NCBI RefSeq assembly: GCF_947489565.1
Contig: NZ_CANLEA010000018.1
Coordinates: 57,274 to 121,273 of the forward strand
DNA length: 64,000 bases
Source of the DNA: an uncultured Kordia sp.
Lineage (GTDB): Bacteria > Bacteroidota > Bacteroidia > Flavobacteriales > Flavobacteriaceae
Direction of reading: 5' to 3'
The position numbers and the translations under genes were made by a program. Positions 51,998 to 60,555 of this stretch are shown in pieces. The first letter of the stretch is position 1. Each line of letters starts with the position of its first letter. A model generated the notes under the pieces. The model ran no database searches. It saw nothing but the letters and a program-made list of their open reading frames with translations, and was not told the origin of the DNA.

Positions 51998-52954
51998 CTA
52001 CTTTTTAAAGAATGAATCTACGAATTCGTATTTGTTGAATACTTGTAAATCTTCGATGCCTTCTCCTACTCCAATATATTTTACAGGAATTTGAAATTGA
52101 TCAGAGATTCCTATGACAACTCCACCTTTGGCAGTTCCGTCAAGTTTTGTAACCGCTAATGTTGTTACTTCTGTTGCCGCTGTAAACTGTTTAGCTTGCT
52201 CAAATGCATTTTGACCTGTAGAACCATCTAACACTAGTAAAACGTCGTGTGGAGCATCTCCAATTACTTTCTGCATTACTTTTTTGACTTTCGTCAACTC
52301 TTTCATCAAGTTTACTTTGTTGTGCAATCGTCCGGCTGTATCAATAATAATGACATCTGCATCTTGTGCAACTCCCGATTTTAAGGTATCAAAAGCTACA
52401 GAAGCAGGATCACTTCCCATATTTTGTTTTACAATAGGAACACCTACTCTATCTGCCCAGACTTGTAATTGATCAATTGCGGCAGCTCTAAATGTATCGG
52501 CAGCTCCCAAAACAACTTTTAATCCTTGCTTGTTGAATTGATAGGCTAGTTTACCAATGGTCGTTGTTTTTCCAACTCCATTGACACCTACAACCATCAA
52601 TACATACGGTTTTTTATTTTCTGGAATCGTATACTCTGTTTCTTCACCAGAATTGGTTTCTGATAACAATCCAGCAATTTCTTCTCGAAGAATTTTGTTT
52701 AGTTCTTCTGTTCCTAAGTATTTATCTTTAGAAACTCTTGCTTCTATTCGATCGATAATTTTTAAAGTGGTATCTACTCCAACATCACTGCTGACCAATA
52801 CTTCTTCTAAATTATCCAAAACTTCATCATCTACTTTGCTTTTTCCGGCAACTGCTTTGGTCAATTTAGAAAGAAAACTTGATTTAGATTTTTCCAATCC
52901 TTTATCGAGCGTTTCTTTTTTTTCTGATGAAAATATTCTTTTAAAAAAACTCAT
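51998..52954 (-). CDS. ftsY: Signal recognition particle receptor FtsY
   Basis: SRP GTPase that brings ribosomes to the translocon. The start at 52954 (MSFFKRIFSSEKKETLDKGL) gives 318 residues with a short basic N-terminus. NG domain motifs: GVNGVGKTTTIGKLA (P-loop), the DTFRAAA insertion-box motif, DTAGRLHN (G3), TKLDGTAKGG (G4 and closing loop) and GVGEGIEDLQVF. It is the last gene of the rpmB-rpmG-DUF4295-ftsY unit. Confidence 0.95.
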   Translation of the reverse strand: MSFFKRIFSSEKKETLDKGLEKSKSSFLSKLTKAVAGKSKVDDEVLDNLEEVLVSSDVGVDTTLKIIDRIEARVSKDKYLGTEELNKILREEIAGLLSETNSGEETEYTIPENKKPYVLMVVGVNGVGKTTTIGKLAYQFNKQGLKVVLGAADTFRAAAIDQLQVWADRVGVPIVKQNMGSDPASVAFDTLKSGVAQDADVIIIDTAGRLHNKVNLMKELTKVKKVMQKVIGDAPHDVLLVLDGSTGQNAFEQAKQFTAATEVTTLAVTKLDGTAKGGVVIGISDQFQIPVKYIGVGEGIEDLQVFNKYEFVDSFFKK

Positions 52955-53130
52955 AATCTGTGCTACTATTTTTAATTCTACATACAACCAAATGGATTGT
53001 ATAAAAACGCAAAACAAGATACTTAAAATTCGTGTATGTTTTGCATTGGGTTTCTATACTTCAATTTGTCAATTACCTTGCCCAATTGACAAACCTGTAA
53101 AAGTGTCATACTACGTAAAGTATAAAAACA

Positions 53131-53160
53131 AAAAGCTACTCTCTTTCGAAAGTAGCTTTT
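53131..53160 (-). terminator. Hairpin between DUF4295 gene and ftsY
   Basis: Stem AAAAGCTACT/AGTAGCTTTT with a ten-base loop, followed by T residues in minus orientation. It may stop or attenuate the rpmB-rpmG-DUF4295 transcript before ftsY. Confidence 0.65.
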
Positions 53161-53181
53161 ATCATCGTATAGAATGTATAC

Positions 53182-53331
53182 TTATTTTTTTAACCAATCG
53201 TTTACCTTATCTGGAGACATGATTGACTCAACAAATGTATAAGCTCCTGTTTTTGGAGACTTTACCATTTTGATAGCTTTTGTTAATCTTTTTGATCCTG
53301 TTTGTAAGGATGCTACTGCTTTCTTTGCCAT
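53182..53331 (-). CDS. DUF4295 family small protein
   Basis: A 49-residue basic protein read from ATG 53331 (MAKKAVASLQTGSKRLTKAI, ending DKVNDWLKK). This family is found only in Bacteroidota and always follows rpmG, and is probably a small ribosome-associated protein. The gene starts six bases after the rpmG stop. Confidence 0.85.
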   Translation of the reverse strand: MAKKAVASLQTGSKRLTKAIKMVKSPKTGAYTFVESIMSPDKVNDWLKK

Positions 53332-53337
53332 GACTTA

Positions 53338-53520
53338 TTATTTTATTTCTTTGTGAACAGTCATTCTCTTTAAGATTGGATTAAACTTTTTAATCTCTAA
53401 TCTGTCTGGAGTATTTTTCTTATTTTTTGTAGTGATATAACGTGAAGTTCCTGGTTGTCCAGAAGCTTTGTGCTCTGTACACTCTAGTATCACTTGAACT
53501 CTATTTCCTTTCTTCGCCAT
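53338..53520 (-). CDS. rpmG: 50S ribosomal protein L33
   Basis: A 60-residue ribosomal protein with the family pattern [20 protein letters not shown] and the [24 protein letters not shown] middle ([16 protein letters not shown]). It has one Cys, so it is the zinc-free (C-) form. It lies in the usual rpmB-rpmG-DUF4295 order. Confidence 0.95.
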   Translation of the reverse strand: MAKKGNRVQVILECTEHKASGQPGTSRYITTKNKKNTPDRLEIKKFNPILKRMTVHKEIK

Positions 53521-53549
53521 TGCTATTGGTATTTATAATATGGACTGAA

Positions 53550-53786
53550 TTACTTGATAAAACCTTTCGCTCTTGCTTCTTTAAGCACAGCTGAGATTCC
53601 TTTTTTATTAATTGTTTTTAATGCTGAAGTAGAAACTTTTAAAGTTACCCACTTATCTTCTTCAGGAATGTAAAAGCGCTTTTTTGTAAGATTCGCATTA
53701 AATTTGCGTTTCGTTTTATTCATTGCGTGGGATACATTATTCCCTACCATAGCTTTCTTACCTGTTAATTCACAAATTCTTGACAT
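53550..53786 (-). CDS. rpmB: 50S ribosomal protein L28
   Basis: A 78-residue ribosomal protein (MSRICELTGKKAMVGNNVSH, then MNKTKRKFNANLTKKRFYIP). It has one Cys at the start, as in C- paralogues. It is first gene of the ribosomal block, with TAAATTTG 36 bases before its start. Confidence 0.95.
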   Translation of the reverse strand: MSRICELTGKKAMVGNNVSHAMNKTKRKFNANLTKKRFYIPEEDKWVTLKVSTSALKTINKKGISAVLKEARAKGFIK

Positions 53787-53822
53787 CTTTACTAGACTTT
53801 TAAGTTATTCAAAAACGAGGTG

Positions 53823-53830
53823 CAAATTTA
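53823..53830 (-). promoter_or_regulatory. -7 promoter element for rpmB
   Basis: TAAATTTG on the minus strand matches TAnnTTTG, 36 bases before rpmB. Confidence 0.5.
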
Positions 53831-53856
53831 CGTTTTTTTATTTTCTCAGCAAATAT

Positions 53857-55113
53857 TTAATCACTGTTTTTTAAAATTTCTTCAAGTAACATTTGAAAAG
53901 CCTTGGCAACAGCTTTGTTTACTACCTTTTCACGAGGTTGCCCAAAGTTAAATCCTTGAGAAATAATTCCGTTTGGTGTGGCAATTCCTATAAAAACAGT
54001 TCCAACTTCTACATCTGAGTTTCCTTTACTTGGTCCTGCATTTCCTGTAGTCGCCATCGCATAGTCTGCATGATATACTTCTGCTGCTCCTTTTGCCATC
54101 GCTTCCACAACTGCTGCACTTACGACAGAATGTTCGTCTATAAGTTCTTTAGGAACGCCTAAAATGTCTACTTTAGACTGCAAAGCATAAGTGACCGCAC
54201 TTCCTTTAAAAAATGCTGAAACACCAGATTCTGCAGTTATTTGTACTGCAATACGTCCGCCAGTACAACTTTCGGCAGCAGCCAACGTATGACCTTTTGC
54301 TTTTAAAAGGTCGCCTATTTGGGTTACTATATTACTTTTTCCTTCTATTCCATTTATAATATCTCCAATAATCGGATAGAGCTTTTCTGCATACGCATCA
54401 ACTGCTTCCGTTATTTTTTGCTTGTCTTTTCCTTTAGCTGTAAGACGCAAACGAACTTTACCCGTATTTGGTAAATATGCCAATTTTATAAAATCAGGAA
54501 GGCTATTTTCCCAATCTTCAATTTTCATGGCAATACTACTCTCGCCCATTCCATAGGTAAGAATGGTTTTATGGTATATATAAGGACGTTCAAATTCTTG
54601 TTGTATTTTTGGAATGATATGGTTGGACATTAATCCGCGCATTTCATACGGAACTCCAGGCATGGACACAAAGACTGTATTCTCTTTTTCTAACCACATT
54701 CCAGGCGCTGTACCAAATTCGTTGAACAATACTTGTGCTTTTGAAGGCACTAAAGCTTGCATTCTGTTCATATCGGATATAGGAGAAGTTGTCGCAAACT
54801 TTTTAAACAACTCTTCTATATGAACCAATACCTCTTCATTATGCACTAAGGTATCTTCAAAGTATTCACATAAAGTGTGTTTTGTAATATCGTCTTTTGT
54901 AGGACCTAATCCTCCAGTAATTAAGACAATATCAGCTTTTTGTTTGGCAGCTTCTAAAGCTTCTAGAATATGTTGTTTATCGTCTTGAATAGATGTTATT
55001 TGATGAACAGAAACTCCAATTTCATTGAGCGCTTTAGAGATAAATACAGAATTGGTATCTACAATTTGCCCAATAAGAATTTCATCACCAATCGTGATTA
55101 TTTCTGCAATCAT
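53857..55113 (-). CDS. cinA: CinA family protein with nicotinamide-nucleotide amidase domain
   Basis: A 418-residue protein. The N-terminal MoCF-like domain (1-170) shows IGDEILIGQIVDTNSVFISK and ITGGLGPTKDDITK. The C-terminal PncC domain (about 260-418) has AAESCTGGRIA with the catalytic Ser, and ATTGNAGPSKG. The C-terminal domain deamidates nicotinamide mononucleotide in NAD salvage; the N-terminal domain may be a pyrophosphatase. It is three bases downstream of an Hpt protein gene. Confidence 0.93.
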   Translation of the reverse strand: MIAEIITIGDEILIGQIVDTNSVFISKALNEIGVSVHQITSIQDDKQHILEALEAAKQKADIVLITGGLGPTKDDITKHTLCEYFEDTLVHNEEVLVHIEELFKKFATTSPISDMNRMQALVPSKAQVLFNEFGTAPGMWLEKENTVFVSMPGVPYEMRGLMSNHIIPKIQQEFERPYIYHKTILTYGMGESSIAMKIEDWENSLPDFIKLAYLPNTGKVRLRLTAKGKDKQKITEAVDAYAEKLYPIIGDIINGIEGKSNIVTQIGDLLKAKGHTLAAAESCTGGRIAVQITAESGVSAFFKGSAVTYALQSKVDILGVPKELIDEHSVVSAAVVEAMAKGAAEVYHADYAMATTGNAGPSKGNSDVEVGTVFIGIATPNGIISQGFNFGQPREKVVNKAVAKAFQMLLEEILKNSD

Positions 55114-55116
55114 ATA

Positions 55117-55458
55117 TTATTGTAAATTGAATTCTATTTTGAGTGCTGCGATGTTGTCATTAATTCGACTTTGCACATCACCAAAAGCAGTTACAATATC
55201 ATCAATGTTTGTTTTTGCTTTTGACCAACTCAATATTTTTAGATTGAGTTCGAAAGATTCTTCCATCCCTAATAGTTCTAAGTTTGGCTTTATCTTATGA
55301 CTCACTTGATATACGCCCTCATAATTTCCTGATTTTACTTCTTGTTCGAAAGTAACAAGGTCTTCAGGGATTTCTTCAATAAAAGCTACTACTACTGCTT
55401 CTATAAAGTCTTGATCGCCATCAGAGATTGCGCTTATTTTTTCTAAATTGTAACCCAT
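55117..55458 (-). CDS. Histidine phosphotransfer (Hpt) domain protein
   Basis: A 113-residue four-helix bundle with the Hpt motif QVSHKIKPNLELLGM, where the His is the phosphate acceptor. N-terminal ISAISDGDQDFIEAVVVAF and the C-terminal helix also fit. It takes phosphate from a hybrid histidine kinase or gives it to a response regulator; no partner is near, so it probably serves a distant phosphorelay. It lies between cinA and the FAH-family gene, three bases from each. Confidence 0.82.
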   Translation of the reverse strand: MGYNLEKISAISDGDQDFIEAVVVAFIEEIPEDLVTFEQEVKSGNYEGVYQVSHKIKPNLELLGMEESFELNLKILSWSKAKTNIDDIVTAFGDVQSRINDNIAALKIEFNLQ

Positions 55459-55460
55459 TT

Positions 55461-56072
55461 TTATTTTACTAGTATTGAAAACAATTGTTGTCCTTCTAAA
55501 TATCCTGTCAGTCGTTCGTCAGCATTTACTTTTCCTACTCCTGCTGGCGTTCCTGTAAAGATGATATCTCCTATTTTTAAGGTAAAGTATTGAGAAACAT
55601 AAGCAATTAGCTCATCAATTTTCCAAAGCATTTGCTTGGTATTACCTTGTTGTACAACTTCATTGTTTTTTTCAAGTTTAAAATTAAGATCGTTGATATC
55701 TTTAAATTGATCTTTTGAAATCCATTGTCCTACAACTGCCGAACCATCAAAAGCTTTGGCTTTTTCCCATGGTAAACCTTTGGCTTTGAGTTGCGATTGC
55801 AGGTCGCGCGCTGTGAAATCAATCCCTACACTAATTTCATTATAATATTTGTGCGCAAACTTCTGATCAATATATTTTCCCAATTTATTAATTTTTACCA
55901 AAACTTCCACCTCATGATGGATTTCTTTTGAAAAATCGGGAATAAAGAACGGTTGCTTTTTAAGCAGAATAGACGTATCTGATTTCATAAAAATGACTGG
56001 ATCCGCTGGTTTTTCATTCTCTAGCTCTGCAATATGTTCCGTATAATTGCGTCCTATGCAAATAATTTTCAT
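55461..56072 (-). CDS. Fumarylacetoacetate hydrolase family protein
   Basis: A 203-residue protein of the FAH fold with metal-binding residues. Motifs: CIGRNYTEHIAELEN, the PVIFMKSDTSIL block, the HHEVEVLVKI Glu ligands, DFTARDLQSQLKAKGLPWEK and IIFTGTPAGVG. The family includes acylpyruvases (YcgM/FAHD1-like); the short size fits that type. It is co-directional with the Hpt protein and cinA. Confidence 0.9.
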   Translation of the reverse strand: MKIICIGRNYTEHIAELENEKPADPVIFMKSDTSILLKKQPFFIPDFSKEIHHEVEVLVKINKLGKYIDQKFAHKYYNEISVGIDFTARDLQSQLKAKGLPWEKAKAFDGSAVVGQWISKDQFKDINDLNFKLEKNNEVVQQGNTKQMLWKIDELIAYVSQYFTLKIGDIIFTGTPAGVGKVNADERLTGYLEGQQLFSILVK

Positions 56073-56141
56073 CTGCTTATTTTTTGTATTTGTGTACGAA
56101 AGTTGCCCATCTTGTGTATAACAACTTTTTTTTATTAATTT

Positions 56142-57083
56142 TCAATTCGTCAATTTCAATTTAAATGCTGGTGCCACTATTTGATTTTTTTTAAAGTCAG
56201 AACGCGGCATTTTAAGCATTTGAACTTTTTTCCAACCATTCACTGACATATAATATGAAACAGATTCTCCAACATCTTCCACAATTCCTTTAAATATTGG
56301 TGCGTATCGCTTTTGCTTTACGTTTCTTATTTTTAAAGAATCATTTACTTGCAAATGCACTATTTCTTCTACTGCATTTTCTTCTATAAATAAATGCTCC
56401 ACCACTACAAAAAAACCTTCTTTCGGAACTTCAATTCCATTGGCTGGCATTTTTATTTTTACTTTTGACTGTTTGTAACTTATATCGACAATAACAGGAT
56501 CGAGCAAATCGTCTTTTGGTATTTTATTCACTGTGGATGAAACAATACGCAATCGAAATTTTGCATCATGTCTCCTTTCCTTAAAGAAGAATATGGAAAC
56601 TTCTTTTAAATAGTTTTCATTCCCTAAATTTTCATTGAACGGATAATACCTTGCAAACATAGAAGGATATGCTCCTCCACTAAAGTTTCCTAAGCCAATA
56701 CTACGCTTTCCACGAAATGAATTGACACGTATTAATTTTTCTTTTTCTTTATGAGATAAATGTACTGCACTTAAGAATTCGACTGATGGTTTCATGTAAA
56801 TCACCAAACCTTTTTCTCGTTTAAGAGCTATTTTTTTATCTTCATAACCAACACAAGTAATTTTTAAAACTTTCCCAATCCAATCTTCTTGCACTGTGAA
56901 CTCAAAATTCCCTTGAGCATCGGCTGTAGTTCCACGTTTTTCAGATGGAATTATTAAATGTGCATACGCAATTGGTTTGTTGGTTTTTTCATTCAGAATT
57001 GTTCCAGCAATATTTTTTTGTGCGTACGCAAAACCGATCTGTAAAAATAAAATGAGTAGTATGGTAGCCCTGCTCAATATCAT
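56142..57083 (-). CDS. Carboxypeptidase-regulatory-like domain protein
   Basis: A 313-residue protein with a signal peptide (to about residue 21). Residues 23-105 form a CarboxypepD_reg-like beta domain (IAGTILNEKTNKPIAYAHLI). The rest is a beta-rich domain of unknown type (KLRIVSSTVN-like and FFVVVEHLFI). Such proteins are often outer-membrane associated in Flavobacteriaceae and function in surface assembly, but no role is known here. It lies two bases from the exonuclease gene. Confidence 0.7.
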   Translation of the reverse strand: MILSRATILLILFLQIGFAYAQKNIAGTILNEKTNKPIAYAHLIIPSEKRGTTADAQGNFEFTVQEDWIGKVLKITCVGYEDKKIALKREKGLVIYMKPSVEFLSAVHLSHKEKEKLIRVNSFRGKRSIGLGNFSGGAYPSMFARYYPFNENLGNENYLKEVSIFFFKERRHDAKFRLRIVSSTVNKIPKDDLLDPVIVDISYKQSKVKIKMPANGIEVPKEGFFVVVEHLFIEENAVEEIVHLQVNDSLKIRNVKQKRYAPIFKGIVEDVGESVSYYMSVNGWKKVQMLKMPRSDFKKNQIVAPAFKLKLTN

Positions 57084-57085
57084 TT

Positions 57086-57865
57086 TTACTTTTTAAAATT
57101 TGTATTCAGCTTTCTTAATTTAATTGCCGTCAGCACTTTTTTTGTATACAGCGGAAAGTTCGCATTGAGAATCCAACCAAAATATCCTGGTTCTTCTTCC
57201 AATACCTTTTCTACTTTTTTCCCTTTGTGTTTTCCAAAAGAGAAAATTTCTTCATCATCTTTATCAAAAATGATAAATCCTGCAAAGTCAGCGGTCTTTT
57301 TTCGTGTTGTAAACTCGCTTAGTTTCTTGACGTCATTTTCCAGTTCTTCATAGCGATCTAATTGAGATTTCAATACTTCGTACGTAGCATTTGTATCTGC
57401 TTCTGCTCCGTGTGCGCCTTCCAATTCTTTTCCACAGTAAAATTTATATGCGGCAGATAGCGTACGTTTTTCCATTTTGTGAAAAATAGTCTGTACATCT
57501 ACAGAGACTTTATTCTTCATGTCAAAATCAATATCTACACGTAATAATTCTTCTGCAAGTAATGGAATATCAAATCGATCTGAATTATATCCTGCCAAAT
57601 CACTGTCCTTAATCATATTGTAAATTTCTTTCGAAATCTGCTTAAATGTTGGTTCATTAGCTACTTTATCATCAGTAATTCCATGAATTTCTGACACACT
57701 TGCTGGAATTGGCATTTCAGGATTTACCAACCAAGTTTTACTCTCTTTAGTTCCGTTAGGATATACTTTTAGTATAGAGATTTCTACAATTCTATCTTTC
57801 GCCACTTCTATACCTGTGGTTTCTAAGTCAAAGAAGCAGATCGGATTTTTTAGTTTTAATTCCAT
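57086..57865 (-). CDS. DnaQ-like 3'-5' exonuclease
   Basis: A 259-residue DEDDh exonuclease. The start at 57865 gives MELKLKNPICFFDLETTGIE with the first Asp-Glu; the longer frame to 57907 is not favoured. Other motifs: HGITDDKV, YNSDRFDIPLL (third Asp) and HGAEADTNATYEV (His and Asp). The C-terminal part carries FSFGKHKGKKVEKVLEEEPG and FGWILNANFP, the DUF3820-type tail often fused to DnaQ exonucleases. It probably acts in DNA repair or RNA turnover. Confidence 0.88.
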   Translation of the reverse strand: MELKLKNPICFFDLETTGIEVAKDRIVEISILKVYPNGTKESKTWLVNPEMPIPASVSEIHGITDDKVANEPTFKQISKEIYNMIKDSDLAGYNSDRFDIPLLAEELLRVDIDFDMKNKVSVDVQTIFHKMEKRTLSAAYKFYCGKELEGAHGAEADTNATYEVLKSQLDRYEELENDVKKLSEFTTRKKTADFAGFIIFDKDDEEIFSFGKHKGKKVEKVLEEEPGYFGWILNANFPLYTKKVLTAIKLRKLNTNFKK

Positions 57866-57972
57866 TATTTTATTTAAAACAGTAAATTTACCATTATTAC
57901 AGGGCAAATAAAATTATTTTGTGGTATAATAATTGATTTTAATGTATTATTAACAATAAGAGGAAAGTGGAT

Positions 57973-58602
57973 ATGTGGAAGTCTATTGTAGCAACACTTG
58001 TTTTATGTTTTTGTTGGGTTTTTACAACAAATGCGCAAGCAAAAGCTATTGAAATTGTAGAAGAAAAAGGCAAAAAGAAAATTACATTTTACGCCATTAA
58101 TCATACCGAAATAACAAAAGAAGTTTTTTTTAAGATTGATGGAAAAGGCTTCCGAAAAAGCAGTTATCGCCCTGTGATTAAGAAAGTTCCTGCGCAAACA
58201 AAAGTACTACTTACTACTTTGATTCCACTTAAAAATATAACTCCCGAATACACGTATTTTCATTCCTTTGAAGATAAGCTTCAAGAAGTAAATGTCAATA
58301 TGGTGAAAGTAAAAAACTGGAAATCACTTGAAAAGATTATTGATGCTGGAGAAACCGTCATTTTTACTAAAGATGAATGTGCCAAATGCGAAAAATTGAT
58401 TGGCATGCTGAAAGCAAACCGAATTCCGCACAAAGCGTTTGATATTTCCGAAAACGAGCGTTATAAAACGTTTTTTTGGAATACAATTTCAAAAATGAAA
58501 CGACAAGATGTTATGATTTCTTCCATCCCTATTGCTATAGTAAAAGGTGAATTGCATGAAGGATTGAATTTAATTTCTTTTATTGAGATGCTTAAGAAAT
58601 AG
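57973..58602 (+). CDS. Secreted thiol-redox-like protein (glutaredoxin fold)
   Basis: A 209-residue protein from ATG 57973 (a GTG in frame is two codons upstream). Signal peptide MWKSIVATLVLCFCWVFTTN, then QA. An N-terminal beta region (20-100) precedes a thioredoxin/glutaredoxin-like domain (about 115-209) with DECAKCEKLIGMLKANRIPH, a CxxC active site. A conserved cis-Pro is likely in SIPIAIV. It probably handles disulfides or reduction in the periplasm. It is divergent from the exonuclease gene. Confidence 0.68.
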   Translation: MWKSIVATLVLCFCWVFTTNAQAKAIEIVEEKGKKKITFYAINHTEITKEVFFKIDGKGFRKSSYRPVIKKVPAQTKVLLTTLIPLKNITPEYTYFHSFEDKLQEVNVNMVKVKNWKSLEKIIDAGETVIFTKDECAKCEKLIGMLKANRIPHKAFDISENERYKTFFWNTISKMKRQDVMISSIPIAIVKGELHEGLNLISFIEMLKK

Positions 58603-58609
58603 AGTACTT

Positions 58610-58634
58610 CACTTCGACTTCGCTCAGTGTGCGC
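58610..58634. repeat. Interspersed CGACTTCGCTCA element
   Basis: Contains CACTTCGACTTCGCTCAGTG, close to the loop sequence at 41952-41974. It is one of a family of short flavobacterial spacer elements. Confidence 0.6.
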
Positions 58635-58704
58635 TGTTTGTTTTTTTGGTTAGCTTTTTGTTGATTTTGAACTTGTTATTGAATATGTTATTTTGTCTTC
58701 TATT

Positions 58705-59286
58705 ATGAATCCTGATTTTCAAAAAATTAAATCGTATATCACAAATGCTATCCAAATGGATGAAGATGTTTTTGGTTTAGCATTGGACTATTTTGTGGTA
58801 AAGGAAATTAAGAAAGGGGATTTTTTACTTAAAGAAGGGAAAGTGTGTCATCAGATAGCTTATATCGAAAAAGGCCTTTTTAGAACTTATTTTTTAAAAG
58901 ATGGAAACGAAGTAAATACCTGTTTTTGCATGGAAGACTCCATCACATTGTCTCACAAAAGTTTTGTAAATCGTGTTGCTTCTACAGAATATATTCAAGC
59001 AATTGAAGACGCTAAAGTTGTGACGCTATCTTATGATAATTTAATAAAATTATACCAATTAGATTATGCATGGCAATCGCTCAGTAACGTATTAACAGAG
59101 AGAGAATGTATACGTTTGTCTGAACGAATTAATGCTATGAGTTTTGAAACTGCCAAAGAGAAATACCTTCATTTACTTGAGAAACAACCTGAAATTATTC
59201 AACGTGTCTCCATTCAACATATCGCTTCTTATATCGGAGTTTCAAGAGAAACAGTAAGTCGAATTCGATCTAAAATTCTACTCTAG
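58705..59286 (+). CDS. Crp/Fnr family transcriptional regulator
   Basis: A 193-residue regulator from ATG 58705 (MNPDFQKIKSYITNAIQMDE). The cyclic-nucleotide-binding-like domain (about 20-120) has VKEIKKGDFLLKEGKVCHQI; the usual cAMP-binding glycine/glutamate block is only weakly present, so the ligand may differ. The C-terminal Crp-type HTH is IQHIASYIGVSRETVSRIRS. Such proteins in Bacteroidota control stress or redox genes. It is followed 75 bases on by a membrane protein gene on the same strand. Confidence 0.85.
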   Translation: MNPDFQKIKSYITNAIQMDEDVFGLALDYFVVKEIKKGDFLLKEGKVCHQIAYIEKGLFRTYFLKDGNEVNTCFCMEDSITLSHKSFVNRVASTEYIQAIEDAKVVTLSYDNLIKLYQLDYAWQSLSNVLTERECIRLSERINAMSFETAKEKYLHLLEKQPEIIQRVSIQHIASYIGVSRETVSRIRSKILL

Positions 59287-59361
59287 TAGTATTGTGACAT
59301 ATGTCAATTGATTCTATTTTTTATTCGCTGATTTTTGTTAAAATTTAAAACAACTCAACGA

Positions 59362-59940
59362 ATGGAAATACTATATTACTTAAGTGCTTTATGCCTTTTA
59401 TTGTTCATGGTTATTGCAACCTACGATGGATTTTATTTACATATATGGAAGTATGAATTATTTAATAGAAAGGATAGCATATTTGAACACAAAGTACACA
59501 CTATCAGAGCGCTATTATTTCCTTTAATAGTATGGTTATTATTTATCAATACAGATGCTACTAGTTTTTGGATTTCTATAGTACTTATTACTATAGATTT
59601 TATTGTTTTAGGAATCGATGCTTATGCTGAAACTGACAGTAGAAAATCTATTGGAGGTTTGCCTAAATGGGAATATATTTTGCATCTTTTTGCAAATAGT
59701 TTTCATTTTGCTTCTATCTTTTTACTTATTGCGACTAAGATAGAGATTACTGAAACTGGAATTATTGTGAACGAATTCGTTTCCGATTCTTTTGCCCAAC
59801 AATTAATGAAGATAATTTCAGTCAATATGATTCCAGGCGCTATCATTTTGGGTTTTGTTCATCTTATACTACTATTTCCAAAAGGAATATATATTTGGAA
59901 TAAATTGGTTTTGAACATCAGACGTTTGTCTTTTCTTTAG
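59362..59940 (+). CDS. Integral membrane protein of unknown function
   Basis: A 192-residue protein from ATG 59362 (MEILYYLSALCLLLFMVIAT) with about five transmembrane helices: near 5-25, 50-72, 75-95, 112-130 and 150-172. It has YDGFYLHIWKYELF and IDAYAETDSRKSIGGLPKWE between helices. I do not recognise the family. It lies after the Crp/Fnr-like regulator on the same strand and may be one of its targets. Confidence 0.65.
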   Translation: MEILYYLSALCLLLFMVIATYDGFYLHIWKYELFNRKDSIFEHKVHTIRALLFPLIVWLLFINTDATSFWISIVLITIDFIVLGIDAYAETDSRKSIGGLPKWEYILHLFANSFHFASIFLLIATKIEITETGIIVNEFVSDSFAQQLMKIISVNMIPGAIILGFVHLILLFPKGIYIWNKLVLNIRRLSFL

Positions 59941-60129
59941 TCCATAAATGGTTTTGAATTTTACAGTTTTTCAATTCAACATTTTCACATAAAACCAAGT
60001 ATTTATGACTATTTGTATAACTCTAAAACAGTAGAACTACCTTTTCTTATAAACACGAATTTTTGCTATAAAAAACTTGTAATTGATATAGTAATATTAC
60101 ACTATTATTAACCTCATAAATAAATTATT

Positions 60130-60498
60130 ATGGCAGCTAGACCTATCAGCATTACAGTAGTCAACAATTGTGGAACCACCGTAAAATTCGACAATGTAAC
60201 TCATCAACATGGAACCACTCCAAAAGTGAAAAGTGGAAGCGAAACTTTAACAGATGGCGCACAATGCGTTGTGTACGCAGAAAATTCTGGATTGGTTGGA
60301 CCACAAGGTTCTTTTTCTTTTACCTTTCAAGATGGTTCGGGAAAAGCATATAATTTTTCATACAATCATCCATACGGAAGTGGAGAAACATATGTAAACG
60401 TAAATGATCCTAAAGGATATACTGATAAAATGACAGAAAATCATTTGGCACATCACGATGCGTATTGCACTATTGAATTGCAACAATTAGCATCTTAG
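60130..60498 (+). CDS. Possible aegerolysin-like beta-sandwich protein (122 aa)
   Basis: A 122-residue protein without a signal peptide. The sequence begins ISITVVNNCGTTVKFDNVTH and continues VVYAENSGLVGPQGSFSFTF, then a PYGSGETYVNV turn. This order (N-terminal strand with N.C, a G.QGSF block, then P.GSGET) faintly resembles aegerolysins, small beta-sandwich proteins that bind membranes or pair with pore-forming partners. The match is partial and the family call is tentative. No MACPF partner lies next to it. Confidence 0.45.
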   Translation: MAARPISITVVNNCGTTVKFDNVTHQHGTTPKVKSGSETLTDGAQCVVYAENSGLVGPQGSFSFTFQDGSGKAYNFSYNHPYGSGETYVNVNDPKGYTDKMTENHLAHHDAYCTIELQQLAS

Positions 60499-60507
60499 TA
60501 AAAACAA

Positions 60508-60534
60508 AAAGAGCCTTCAAATTGAAGGCTCTTT
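60508..60534. terminator. Bidirectional terminator
   Basis: Perfect 13-base stem AAAGAGCCTTCAA/TTGAAGGCTCTTT between two convergent genes. Confidence 0.85.
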
Positions 60535-60555
60535 ACTTATATAGTTTTCTTTTTC

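Noticed and set aside
52557..53222. 221-codon plus-strand ORF opposite ftsY and DUF4295
   Set aside because: Shadow of ftsY; the minus strand has GTPase motifs throughout.
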